Assembly (NCBI GenBank): GCA_947473805.1
Contig: CANJGB010000001.1
Location: 259,691 to 323,690, forward strand
Source: Alphaproteobacteria bacterium
GTDB taxonomy: Bacteria > Pseudomonadota > Alphaproteobacteria > Ferrovibrionales > Ferrovibrionaceae
Direction of reading: 5' to 3'
DNA length: 64,000 bases
Part shown: piece by piece, positions 1 to 7,540 of the stretch
Numbering within the stretch: the stretch's first letter is position 1
Layout of the letters: the number at the start of each line of letters is the position of its first letter
The notes under the pieces: model-generated
What the model saw: the letters and a program-made list of their open reading frames with translations, nothing else
What the model was told of the DNA's origin: nothing
The model's database searches: none
Made by a program: the position numbers and the translations under genes

Positions 1-582
1 TTGATGCGGATTGCAAACGCCCTACATGCCCCTGGCGATGCCCTGCTGCTGGGCCCGGGGGCATCGGAAACCAAGATCAAAGCTGCAGCATTGGATCGCT
101 ATCGCGTTGTGGCCTTCGCGACACACGCCCTGCTTGCCGGCGAGCTCGGCGACAACTTGGAGCCGGCCTTGGTGCTAAGTCCACCGCAAATGGCGACTGC
201 AGGGGACGATGGCCTGCTGACCGCGTCCGAAATCGCCGCGCTGTCGCTCGATGCCGATCTCGTCATCCTTTCCGCCTGCAACACGGGCGGTTCCGACGGG
301 ACACCGGACGGGACGGCGATGTCCGGTCTCGCGCGGGCGTTCTTCACCGCCGGTGCGCGGTCGCTCCTGGTATCGCACTGGCCTGTCGCATCCAAAGCCG
401 CGGTGCGGCTCACCACCCGCATGTTTGCATTCATGACGGAGGACGGCGCCATGGGCCGTGCCGAGGCCTTGCGACGCTCGATGACGGAGTTCGTGGCGGA
501 CGAAACCGTGGCGCCAGAGTTCCGTCACCCGATGTTCTGGGCCGCCTTCAGCCTCGTGGGCGAGGGCGCGCGGCCCGAGTAG
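1..582 (+). CDS. CHAT-domain cysteine protease-like protein, C-terminal part
   Basis: The 193 readable residues match the C-terminal half of a CHAT domain (caspase-like clan CD fold). The expected catalytic pair is visible: His in FATHA (about residue 42) and Cys in LSACNTGG (about residue 93), followed by the usual GLARAFFTAGARSLLVSHWPV segment features and a terminal FWAAFSLVGEG strand. The frame is open to the first base of the window, so the gene very probably begins upstream; CHAT proteins usually carry TPR repeats or other N-terminal parts that are not visible. Family knowledge: CHAT proteins act as proteases in signalling or defence, some activated by partner proteins. The true start, the partner and the target cannot be judged. 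Family call is firm; function is open. Confidence 0.85.
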   Translation: MMRIANALHAPGDALLLGPGASETKIKAAALDRYRVVAFATHALLAGELGDNLEPALVLSPPQMATAGDDGLLTASEIAALSLDADLVILSACNTGGSDGTPDGTAMSGLARAFFTAGARSLLVSHWPVASKAAVRLTTRMFAFMTEDGAMGRAEALRRSMTEFVADETVAPEFRHPMFWAAFSLVGEGARPE

Positions 583-609
583 ATTTTCCGCGACGGCCTG
601 GATCCGTGG

Positions 610-1125
610 CTACGAAGCAGTTGGATGGTCGGCGGCGCCGAGCGCCACGCAGGCGAAGCAGTCCAGCGTGAGGACGTCCGTGGGTCCTTCGCAGCGATCG
701 CAGGGATTGCCGTCGAACAGGTCGTCGTCCTCCGCACAGCGACGGCAGTCCGTGTCTTTCGCGGCGTGGCGGCGGACCGGCTTGTCGGCAAGCAGGCGAT
801 TGGCGGCATCGACCAGGCGGCTGTCGGGCATGCGCGCCAGCGTCGCAAATCCCGCGAGTTTGGTGGCGGACCACGGCCGTTGCGTCTCAAGCCAACGGGC
901 GAAGGCCGCCTTGGCGACAGTGGGGCCGGTTACCAGAAAGCGCTCCGCGTCACCCAAAGCCTCGAACACCGCAATGTAGTAGGGGGCTGCCTCACGGTCG
1001 GCGCCTCCTGTGCCGGCCGATGCCGGCGGCACCACGCGCCGATAGTCGACGCCATGCTCATATAGCCTTGCAACCCGCGCATCGTGTTGGTCGATCCACA
1101 CAATGGCCTCGTAGGATTCCGACAC
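610..1125 (-). CDS. Translational-machinery-protein-like, with Cys-rich tail
   Basis: A 171-residue protein opening SESYEAIVWIDQHDARV, resembling the small family annotated as 'translational machinery protein' (an eRF1/peptidyl-release-factor-like alpha/beta fold), including a later FLVTGPTVAKAAFARWL strand-helix. I chose the GTG at 1125 because GGAGG lies 5 nt upstream; the frame stays open to 1227 but without a ribosome site. The C-terminal 45 residues add three CxxC pairs (CRRC, CDRC, CFAC), suggesting a metal-binding ribbon that I do not associate with the family. It is convergent with the CHAT gene, 27 nt away. Biochemical role unknown; the family name should not be taken as proof of a role in translation. 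Confidence 0.6.
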   Translation of the reverse strand: MSESYEAIVWIDQHDARVARLYEHGVDYRRVVPPASAGTGGADREAAPYYIAVFEALGDAERFLVTGPTVAKAAFARWLETQRPWSATKLAGFATLARMPDSRLVDAANRLLADKPVRRHAAKDTDCRRCAEDDDLFDGNPCDRCEGPTDVLTLDCFACVALGAADHPTAS

Positions 1126-1277
1126 CGTCGCCTCCGTGACAAACTGGTGCAAGTGTCGAACATCCCGGTCCCGCGGGGATTGATCCGTATCAATTGGCCT
1201 GCGAAATGCCCATGTCGCGGCCTGCACGTATTGCGCCTTGACGGCCCCGGTCAGGGGCAGGATAGCTTGTCCCCTCG

Positions 1278-2104
1278 ATGTCCCCCTTCCAAGTCCGCCA
1301 CCGCGAACTGATTGCGTTCGCCGTTCTGCTGGTCGCGCCCGGCTTCATGTCGTCGGCCATGGCGGTGGCGCGCGTGGCGGCGGAGCATCAGTTGCCGCCG
1401 ATCGCCGTTTCGTTCGGGCGGTGGTTCGTCATGGGCGCGGTCCTGTTGCCGTTTACCGGGCTCAACGCCTGGGGTCACCGGGCGGTCATCCGGGCCAACT
1501 GGCTGCGCCCATCCTGATCGTGGTGGGCGCGGTCCTGTTTCTCGGCGAGCGCATTATCGCGCGCCAGGTGTGCGGCATACTGCTCAGTCTCGCGGGCGTC
1601 GTTGCCATCGTGGCCAAGGGCGATCCACATGTGCTGCTGCACCTCGACCTCGTGCCCGGTGACCTTTGGACCCTGTTCGGCTGCTTCTGCTGGGCAACCT
1701 ATTCGTTGATGTTGCGGGCGCATGGCCTGTTGTTGCCGGCGCTGACACTGATGTGTGTCACCGCCTTGTTCGGCGCGGCGGCGATGCTGCCGCTGGCCAT
1801 TTGGGAATGGTCGCGGCTGGGCTTCGCCGTCGATACCGGCGCGCTGTTCTGGGTGGTGCTTTATACCGCGCTTGTTCCGGGGCTGATCGGCTATCGCCTG
1901 CACGCCCATGCCACAGCGGTATTGGGCGCGGGGCGCAGCGCGGTGGTGAACTACATTGCGCCGGTCTATGCGTCGTTCTACGGCTGGCTGCTGTTCGGCG
2001 AGCGGCTGCTGCCATATCACCTTGTCGGCGGCGGGCTGGTTTTCGCCGGCGTCTTCCTCGCTAGCCGGGCGCGCCGGCCTAGCTCCGGTCCTTCTCCGAG
2101 TTGA
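1278..2104 (+). pseudogene. EamA/DMT-family transporter, broken by deletion and frameshift
   Basis: Two frames together make an EamA (drug/metabolite) permease. Frame A runs from ATG 1278 to a stop near 1517 and encodes the first helices (MSPFQVRHRELIAF, then LPPIAVSFGRWFVMGAVLLPF). Frame B continues from about 1505 to 2104 with APILIVVGAVLFLGERI, the end of the first EamA repeat, and the complete second repeat. In an intact protein some 35-45 residues, including the helix that precedes LIVVGAVLFLGERI, should separate the two parts. They are missing, and the reading frame changes at the same point. The cause is therefore a deletion of about 110-130 bp rather than a one-base slip. As it stands no functional ten-helix transporter can be made. 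An assembly collapse is an alternative. Confidence 0.8.
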
Positions 2105-2432
2105 AGTCGGCTGCCTTGTCGTCCTCGCCCTCATATTCTTCGCGGGCGTCGTCCGCGTCCAGCCGTTCAAAATCGTCGTCGGGGAAGTCGGCATTGACCA
2201 CGTCGAGGAATTCGGCGCGGGCGTCCTCGGATTTCAGCATCAGGGCCGGTTCATTACTGGCGCGGATCATCAGCAGCGAGACGCCGTTGCTCAGGTCCTC
2301 GCTGCAATACGGACTGTCTTCGCGGGTGCCGCTGGGATGCCGGGCGCAGGCCATGAGGTGCGCCTTTTCCTCGCGCGTCACGGGCGGATTGGCGGTCAGA
2401 AACTCGTCGAAATCGGTCGTGGTGGCCGCCAT
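2079..2432 (-). CDS. Small acidic hypothetical protein
   Basis: A 117-residue protein, start chosen at ATG 2432 because a GGAGAAAGGA ribosome site lies just upstream; the longer frame to 2615 would read through that site. The sequence begins MAATTTDFDEFLTANPP and ends in a strongly acidic stretch (FPDDDFERLDADDAREEYEGEDD). It contains two cysteines and no membrane segment or signal peptide. The 3' end overlaps the end of the broken EamA gene by 26 nt on the opposite strand. I recognise no family. The strong ribosome site and codon pattern suggest a real, soluble cytoplasmic protein. Confidence 0.6.
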   Translation of the reverse strand: MAATTTDFDEFLTANPPVTREEKAHLMACARHPSGTREDSPYCSEDLSNGVSLLMIRASNEPALMLKSEDARAEFLDVVNADFPDDDFERLDADDAREEYEGEDDKAADFNSEKDRS

Positions 2433-2587
2433 GGGGCGTTCCTTTCTCCACATGATGAGAGAAAGGAGAACGGCTGGCTTGCGGCCAAGGTTCCTGCAGG
2501 CCCCGTCCGCCCTGCGGGCGAATGAGGCGTTGACGCCGCCCCCCGGCCGTTGCGAGGCTAGGATACAGGCATGCGGGAGGAAACAGC

Positions 2588-3373
2588 GTGACCGATAAAG
2601 GCGGCAAGGGGCCATTCGACCTCAGCGGGCGCGTGGCGCTGGTCGTGGGCTCCAGCATGGGCATCGGGCTCGGCATGGCTGCGGCCTTGGCGCAAGCCGG
2701 CGCGACGGTCGGCATTAACGGGCGCGACAGGCCGCGTCTGGCCAAAGCGCACGAAAGCCTGGTGGCGCAGGGCTTGAAGGCCATCGCACTGCCGTTCGAT
2801 GCGGCCGATTTCGACGCCTTGCACGCCGGCATCGATGCGCTCGTCCGCCAGGCGGGGCCGGTCGATATCCTGATCAACAATGCGGCGGTGAACCCGCGCG
2901 CGCCTTTGGCCGAGATGACGCTGGACCAGTGGCACTCGGCGTTTCGCCTCAACCTCGATTCTGCACTCGTCGCCAGCCAGAAAGTGGCGCCGGGCATGAT
3001 CGCGAAAAAGCGCGGCAAGATCATCAACACGCTGTCGCTCGCGACCGACATCATGCGGCCGACGACGGCCGCCTATGCCGCCAGCAAGGCCGCAGGGCGC
3101 ATGCTGACCAAAGCCTTGGCTGTGGAATGGGCGCAATACAACATCCAGGTCAACGCGATCAGTCCGGGCTGGAACCGGACCGAGCGCATGGCCTTCAACC
3201 TCAGCCGCCTGCCCGACCTCGATGCCTGGGTGAAAAAGCAGACGCCACTCGGCCGGTGGAGTGACCCGATGCAGGATCTCGGCGGCGCGGCGGTCTATTT
3301 CGCGTCCGATGCCTCAAACTTCGTGACCGGCCAGACTTTGCAGATCGACGGCGGCATGACGGCGACGTTCTGA
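2588..3373 (+). CDS. SDR-family oxidoreductase (gluconate 5-dehydrogenase-like)
   Basis: Classical short-chain dehydrogenase of 261 residues. It shows the nucleotide-binding GSSMGIG loop (the usual preceding Thr is Val here), the NNAA motif, a Ser in NTLSLA and the catalytic YAASK tetrad Tyr-Lys, then the ISPGW segment and the C-terminal QIDGG strand. It starts at GTG 2588 with a GGGAGG ribosome site 6-7 nt upstream. It is the first gene of a run of three: 29 nt follow before a paralogous SDR, then a SnoaL-like gene. Family knowledge predicts an NAD(P)-dependent hydroxyl/keto interconversion in the cytoplasm; the substrate is not deducible. The Thr-to-Val change in the cofactor loop may affect adenine-side contacts. 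Confidence 0.9.
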   Translation: MTDKGGKGPFDLSGRVALVVGSSMGIGLGMAAALAQAGATVGINGRDRPRLAKAHESLVAQGLKAIALPFDAADFDALHAGIDALVRQAGPVDILINNAAVNPRAPLAEMTLDQWHSAFRLNLDSALVASQKVAPGMIAKKRGKIINTLSLATDIMRPTTAAYAASKAAGRMLTKALAVEWAQYNIQVNAISPGWNRTERMAFNLSRLPDLDAWVKKQTPLGRWSDPMQDLGGAAVYFASDASNFVTGQTLQIDGGMTATF

Positions 3374-3402
3374 CCGCCCGTAAAGGTAGAGGGGAAACAC
3401 AT

Positions 3403-4173
3403 ATGAGCAATCCGTTCGATCTCAGCGGCAAGGTGGCGCTGGTTACTGGATCAAGCATGGGCATCGGCCTCGGCATGGCGACGGCTTTGGCCGAGGCGGG
3501 CGCCACCGTGGCACTGAACGGCCGCAAGGCCGAGGGCGTGCAGCCGGTGGCCGACCAGCTGAAGGCGCGCGGGCTCAAGGTGCTGGTCAGCGCGTTCGAC
3601 GCCAGCGACCCGAGGGCAGTCGATGCGGCGGTCACGGCGCTGGAGCGCACGGCCGGACCGGTCGATATCCTGTTCAATAATGCGGCGCACAACATCCGCG
3701 GCGAGCTGCTGACTTACAGCCTGGAAAACTGGCGCAAGACTTTCTCGCTTAACCTCGATGCCATCCTGATCTGCAGCCAGCGGGTGGTGAAGGGCATGAT
3801 CGAGCGCAAGCGCGGCAAGATCGTCAACACGCTGTCGCTGTCCACCGACGTGACGCGTGCGGGCTCCGGCCCCTATGCCGTGACCAAGGCCGGCGGGCGG
3901 ATGCTGACCAAGGCGATGGCCGTCGAATGGGCGGCGCACAATATCCAGGTGAACGCGATCAGCCCCGGCTGGAACATGACCGACATGATGAAGATCTCGG
4001 TCAAGAACAACCCGGACCTCGACACCTTCGTGAAGGCGCGTACACCGCTGGGCCGGTGGAGCAACCCGGCGCACGACCTGGGCGGGGCGGCGGTTTACTT
4101 CGCCTCATCTGCGTCCGACTTCGTGACCGGGCAGAATTTGCAGATCGACGGCGGTTTCACCGCGACGTTCTAG
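3403..4173 (+). CDS. SDR-family oxidoreductase, tandem paralogue
   Basis: A 256-residue classical SDR closely similar to the preceding gene along its whole length (both open PFDLSG and end QIDGG plus TATF). The canonical TGSSMGIG cofactor loop, FNNAAH, Ser in NTLSLS, Tyr/Lys in YAVTK and ISPGWNM are all present. A GAGGGG ribosome site precedes ATG 3403. The pair arose by tandem duplication and differs mainly in the substrate-binding loop after ISPGW (MKISVKNNPDLD against MAFNLSRLPDLD), so the two may act on related substrates or sequential steps. The SnoaL-like gene follows after 11 nt, implying one transcript. Confidence 0.9.
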   Translation: MSNPFDLSGKVALVTGSSMGIGLGMATALAEAGATVALNGRKAEGVQPVADQLKARGLKVLVSAFDASDPRAVDAAVTALERTAGPVDILFNNAAHNIRGELLTYSLENWRKTFSLNLDAILICSQRVVKGMIERKRGKIVNTLSLSTDVTRAGSGPYAVTKAGGRMLTKAMAVEWAAHNIQVNAISPGWNMTDMMKISVKNNPDLDTFVKARTPLGRWSNPAHDLGGAAVYFASSASDFVTGQNLQIDGGFTATF

Positions 4174-4184
4174 GAGACATACAG

Positions 4185-4730
4185 ATGGCGACGACATTGA
4201 AGGCGCTCGAGGCGCGCCTGCGCGTGCTTGAGGACGAGCGTGCGATCATGCAGCTGATGGCCGCCTACGGTCCGGCGGTGGACTCCGGCTCTGCCGATGC
4301 CGCCGCCTGGCTGTGGAGCGAGGATGGTGTGTACGATGCGCAGGTTGACCTGTTCGAGGGCCGCAAGGGCATCCGCCGCATGGTTACAGGTCCGATGCAC
4401 CAGGAGATCATCCAGGGCGGCTCGGCGCACGTCATCGGCATGCCCTATATCGAACTGAACGGCGACAAGGCAGAGGCCACCTGTTACGCGCGCCTGTACC
4501 GCTGGGCGGGCGATAGCTTCAAGGTCTGGCGCATCACCGCCAACCGCTGGCAGTTCGTGCGCGAAAATGATGGCTGGCACGTCAAGCACCGCCTGAACAT
4601 CCAGCTGAACGGCACGCCAGAGGCACGCGCCTTGCTTGCCCAGGGCGTGCGGAACATCGGCGTGCAAAAGAAAACGGCGGCCAAGAAGAAGGCCGCCGTA
4701 AAGAAAAAGATGGTGAGGGGGCGCCGCTAG
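4185..4730 (+). CDS. SnoaL-like (NTF2-fold) protein with Lys-rich tail
   Basis: A 181-residue protein starting at ATG 4185 after TAGGAGA, which overlaps the stop of the upstream SDR. Residues about 10-145 match the SnoaL_4/NTF2-like cone fold: an N-terminal helix RALEDERAIMQLMAAYG-type motif, then WSEDGVYDAQ and a late W-H-V-K-H strand. Members include small ring-hydroxylating, dehydratase and isomerase-like enzymes. The last 20 residues are a run of Ala and Lys (AAKKKAAVKKK) that is not part of the fold; such tails in bacteria often contact nucleic acid or are simply unstructured. Co-transcription with two SDRs suggests a cytoplasmic enzyme of the same pathway. Confidence 0.8.
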   Translation: MATTLKALEARLRVLEDERAIMQLMAAYGPAVDSGSADAAAWLWSEDGVYDAQVDLFEGRKGIRRMVTGPMHQEIIQGGSAHVIGMPYIELNGDKAEATCYARLYRWAGDSFKVWRITANRWQFVRENDGWHVKHRLNIQLNGTPEARALLAQGVRNIGVQKKTAAKKKAAVKKKMVRGRR

Positions 4731-4739
4731 GCGCCCCTT
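4716..4739. terminator. GC-rich hairpin between convergent genes
   Basis: GGGGCGCC pairs with GGCGCCCC around a GCTA loop, with extra pairs below. The stop codon of the SnoaL gene (4728-4730) falls in the loop. There is no long T run, but the position between convergent units suits a bidirectional terminator. Confidence 0.5.
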
Positions 4740-4745
4740 CGGTAT

Positions 4746-4985
4746 TCAGCAGCCGGCGCGGAAGAACAGCGTGTCGCTCCGCGGCTGGTCGAACTTCTCG
4801 GCCATGGTCAGCACATCCGGACCGAAGAGGAAGTGGCCAACCGGCGTTGGCGTACAGGGACCCACCACGGTGTTCTTCGCCGTGCTGGCCTTGGTCTCGA
4901 TCCACGTGACGATGGTCTTCCCGTCGGTCGCGCCGTTTGAACCCTCTATCGCGGCCTTGTAGAGATACAGCGCGTCGTGGCCGAC
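4746..4985 (-). pseudogene. 3' remnant of a LivK-type substrate-binding protein gene
   Basis: On the minus strand about 80 residues (HDALYLYKAAIEG through MAEKFDQPRSD to a final GC) match the C-terminus of the substrate-binding protein at 7541-8749, which has YDAVYLYKAAVEG and MGEKFDQPRSD. The middle (ETKASTAKNTVVGPCTPTPVGHF) has diverged. Nothing of the upstream 320 residues remains: at about 4980-4990 the frame passes into gluconolactonase-like sequence. This is the tail of a second, lost LivK paralogue. No signal peptide or ligand-binding core exists, so it cannot function. Confidence 0.8.
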
Positions 4986-5336
4986 ACCGATATCGGTGGC
5001 GCCGACCCGGAAGCGGCCGCGCCGGTCGCAGCGGCCATCGTTGAACATGATCCAGGGGCGGCTCGAACAGCGGGGTCAGCGTTTCCCCATCAGCATCGAA
5101 GCGGAACAGGCCGCTGTGCAGCGCGATCAGGAACGATCCATGCGGCTAAAGGCGAACGAGCCGATGGCCGATGGCATGGCCCATGTGCGGTTCGTCCCCG
5201 TGAACGGATCAAGGCGGTTGAAGCTATGGCCGAAATGGTCGATCCAGTACAACGCATCGCCACCCGGCGACCACAGCGGACACTCGCCGGGTATCGCCTT
5301 GCCCCGCAGTACCAGGTCGTAGTTTGGAGTCTCCAC
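4986..5336 (-). pseudogene. 5' remnant of SMP-30/gluconolactonase-like gene, frameshifted
   Basis: Reading from GTG 5336, which lies 2 nt after the stop of the cyclase-family gene, the minus strand encodes ETPNYDLVLRGKAIPGECP then LWSPGGDALYWIDHFG and WAMPSAIGSFAFSRMDRS. This is the first blade region of an SMP-30/gluconolactonase beta-propeller. The frame ends at TGA near 5127. One base off, it continues LIALHSGLFRFDADGETLTP and, after a second shift near 5045, FNDGRCDRRGRFRVGA, a hallmark of the family. Then it stops abruptly at the LivK remnant. At least two frameshifts and loss of the C-terminal two-thirds make it a pseudogene. Its position directly behind the cyclase-family gene suggests it was once co-transcribed with it. 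Confidence 0.8.
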
Positions 5337-5338
5337 TG

Positions 5339-6397
5339 TCAGACGGTGGCGACCGGCGTGGCGGGCGAGCCGACCGCGCCGGGCAGACGCAGAGGCGGCG
5401 CGGTGAGCAAGAATCGGTTGCGGCCATGGGCGCGCAGCCAGTTGGCCAGCGGGGTCAGGTGCCAAAGTTCGCCCAGGTGGATGCCCAGCTTGAACAGGCA
5501 ATGTTCGTGCAATGGCGCGACGCAGAACGGCTCGGTGCGTCCCGCGACTTTCGTCAGGTCGACATGCTCGACAGCGACATTGTCGGCCATGATCACGGCC
5601 AGACCTGAATCGGTAATCCACTGCAGCAGCTTCCTGTCGTTGCCGTCCAGGCCGGCGCCGCCGTGCATTATCTTTTCGCGGTCGGGCTTGCGATCCATCT
5701 CGAGGAGCAATTGGGCTATGCCGGTGTGCAGGCACAGCATGTCGCCCTTCTCGACCACCACCTTGTCGGCGTCCATTACCCGCATCAGGTCGTCATAGCC
5801 GACACTTTTGTAAGTCATGCCGTAATGGGCATGCAGGTCGACCATGACGCCGCGGCCCTGCACGCAGCTCTCCGCCATCTTTTCGATGCCGAGCGCGCGG
5901 GCGACGCAGGTCGAAGAATAGACCGTGGCGCCCAGACCGCCGGCATCGCGCGCATCGTCGGGGCCGACGATGTCGTCACCGGCGCGATAGCCGTTGTAGT
6001 ACACCGGCTCGTCCACGCCATCGCCATCGGCGTCGAACATGTAGCCGGCATGGGCAAAGGCATCCCACTGGCTGGAATATTGCGTGTGCATGATGACGAT
6101 GTCGTCGCACACCACTTCGCGCGCGCCGGGAATCTCCAGCGACGATTGCAGGTTCATGCGCGCCCTGCCGTTCTGCAGCACGGGACGCAGGACCGGCGGA
6201 TGGCGGTGCGGGCTCAACACGTTGCCGCCGGGAAAATCGAGCGGCAGGGTCAGGCAGAAGGTCTTGCCTTCGCGCACCTCGGCGACGCCCTGTTTTACCT
6301 TGTCGGGGGTCAGCAGGTTCAACCGGCCGATCTCGTCGTCGGGGCCAAATTCGCCCCAGTTCGATCCTTCAGGGCGGCGTTTCCAGCGCTGGGCCAT
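5339..6397 (-). CDS. Cyclase-family (kynurenine formamidase-like) metal hydrolase
   Basis: A 352-residue protein; ATG 6397 is preceded by GGAGGAAAAATCCC, so the longer frame to 6553 is not used. The opening GEFGPDDEIGRLNLLTP and the central HTQYSSQWDAFAHAG place it in the cyclase/kynurenine formamidase superfamily (PF04199). Its usual metal motif is HxGTHxDxxxH; here the first His, the Asp and the last His are kept but the GTH portion is altered, as in the long-chain subgroup. A later VVEKGDMLCLHTG strand is also typical. Members hydrolyse cyclic amides or N-formyl compounds with Mn or Zn. It is divergent from a TctC binding protein and was followed by a gluconolactonase gene, which fits a hydrolytic step in carboxylate or amide use. 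Confidence 0.85.
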   Translation of the reverse strand: MAQRWKRRPEGSNWGEFGPDDEIGRLNLLTPDKVKQGVAEVREGKTFCLTLPLDFPGGNVLSPHRHPPVLRPVLQNGRARMNLQSSLEIPGAREVVCDDIVIMHTQYSSQWDAFAHAGYMFDADGDGVDEPVYYNGYRAGDDIVGPDDARDAGGLGATVYSSTCVARALGIEKMAESCVQGRGVMVDLHAHYGMTYKSVGYDDLMRVMDADKVVVEKGDMLCLHTGIAQLLLEMDRKPDREKIMHGGAGLDGNDRKLLQWITDSGLAVIMADNVAVEHVDLTKVAGRTEPFCVAPLHEHCLFKLGIHLGELWHLTPLANWLRAHGRNRFLLTAPPLRLPGAVGSPATPVATV

Positions 6398-6441
6398 GGG
6401 ATTTTTCCTCCGGCGCCTGCAGCCGCGCCGCTTACGGGCGC

Positions 6442-6470
6442 TTGACCCTGCGGGGCTGCAGGGATCAAAT
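6442..6470 (+). promoter_or_regulatory. Possible sigma70-type promoter for the TctC gene
   Basis: In the 106-bp divergent gap, TTGACC (6442-6447) is followed after 17 nt by TCAAAT (6465-6470), four of six matches to the -10 consensus. This sits about 34 nt ahead of the ATG at 6504. Read by eye only. Confidence 0.3.
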
Positions 6471-6503
6471 CCGGTAACAAATAAAAGCGCAAGGGAGGAA
6501 AAC

Positions 6504-7466
6504 ATGAAACTAAACGTGCTTCTGGCCGTCTGTCTGGCGGCTTTCGTCGGCACCGCACACGCGCAATCTGCTGCCGACTATCCAAGCAAGCCGATCAAGC
6601 TGGTGGGGCCGTTCGCGGCCGGGCGCAGCGGCGACATCATGGCCCGCATGATCGCCGACCACCTGCAGAAGAAGTGGGGCCAGTCGGTCATCGTCGAGAA
6701 CCAGGCCGGCGGCGGCTCGCTGATCGGCACCCAGCAGGTCAAGCGCGCGGCGCCAGACGGCTACACCCTGCTGCTCGGCTACGACTCGCTGGCCATGTTC
6801 AACATCTTCCTGAAGAACCCTGAGATCGAGCCGCAGAAGGACCTGACGCCGATCTCGTACTTCTCGCGCTATCCGCTGGTTCTGCTGTCGTCGGCCAAAC
6901 AGCCCTATACGACCTTCAAGGAGATGGTCGCCTATGCCAAGGCAAACCCGGGCAAGGTCAACCTCGCGATGCAGACCAACGCGCCGGTGCACCTGTTCGG
7001 CGCGTTGATCGCAAACCGCGCCGGCATCGACTGGCAGATGATCCCCTACACCGCCGCGGCCGCTTTGAACCAGTCGCTGCTGGCCGATGAAACCCATGTG
7101 ACGCTGACGCTCTACAGCGCCCTGTCAGGTTCCATTGAAGAAGGCAAGATTCGCGCCCTTGCCGTGCTGGCCGACGAGCGCTCTCCGTTGGCGCCTGGTG
7201 TGCCGACGCTCAAGGAACAGGGCATGGATATCACCGCAACCGTCTGGTACGGCCTGTTCGGCCCGGGCGGCATGCCGAAGCCGATCGTCAACAAGTTGTC
7301 CAAGGCGATCCAGGACATGGTCAAGGACCCTGGCGTCGTCGAGCAGGCGAAGAAGATGAACATGGAACTGGTCGGTTCGACGCCCGAGGTGCTGGCCAAG
7401 ACCCTGGCCGACGATCTGAAGATCCGCGCCGAGGCGGGAAAGATCGCCAATATCAAGCCGGAATAG
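6504..7466 (+). CDS. Bug/TctC-family periplasmic substrate-binding protein
   Basis: A 320-residue protein with a clear Sec signal (MKLNVLLAVCLAAFVGTAHA, cleavage before QSAADYP) and a GGGAGGAA ribosome site. It has the tripartite tricarboxylate transporter binding-protein signatures: YPSKPIKLVGPFAAG, the DIMARMIADHLQKKWGQ helix, VIVENQAGGGSLIG and PDGYTLLLG. Bug proteins bind mono-, di- or tricarboxylates or related compounds in the periplasm. No tctA/tctB membrane genes are present, which is common for Bug genes; the protein may feed a remote permease or act as a sensor. The neighbouring divergent cyclase-family hydrolase suggests its ligand is that enzyme's substrate or product. Confidence 0.9.
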   Translation: MKLNVLLAVCLAAFVGTAHAQSAADYPSKPIKLVGPFAAGRSGDIMARMIADHLQKKWGQSVIVENQAGGGSLIGTQQVKRAAPDGYTLLLGYDSLAMFNIFLKNPEIEPQKDLTPISYFSRYPLVLLSSAKQPYTTFKEMVAYAKANPGKVNLAMQTNAPVHLFGALIANRAGIDWQMIPYTAAAALNQSLLADETHVTLTLYSALSGSIEEGKIRALAVLADERSPLAPGVPTLKEQGMDITATVWYGLFGPGGMPKPIVNKLSKAIQDMVKDPGVVEQAKKMNMELVGSTPEVLAKTLADDLKIRAEAGKIANIKPE

Positions 7467-7493
7467 TCCGGCGCAAAAAGCCGGCACAAAAAG

Positions 7494-7521
7494 AAAGGGC
7501 GGCGCCTCGGCGCCGCCCTTG
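7494..7521. terminator. Strong hairpin between convergent genes
   Basis: AAGGGCGGCGCC (7495-7506) and GGCGCCGCCCTT (7509-7520) form a perfect 12-bp stem with a minimal loop, between the ends of the TctC and LivK-like genes. A-rich sequence flanks it on the left (T-rich on the minus strand), so it likely terminates at least the leftward transcript. Confidence 0.65.
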
Positions 7522-7540
7522 GTTTGCCGGGAGGCCCGGC

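Noticed and set aside
1238..2104. Single long frame reading as one EamA transporter
   Set aside because: Its first 90 residues are a wrong-frame Arg/Gly-rich translation; the true N-terminus lies in another frame from 1278.
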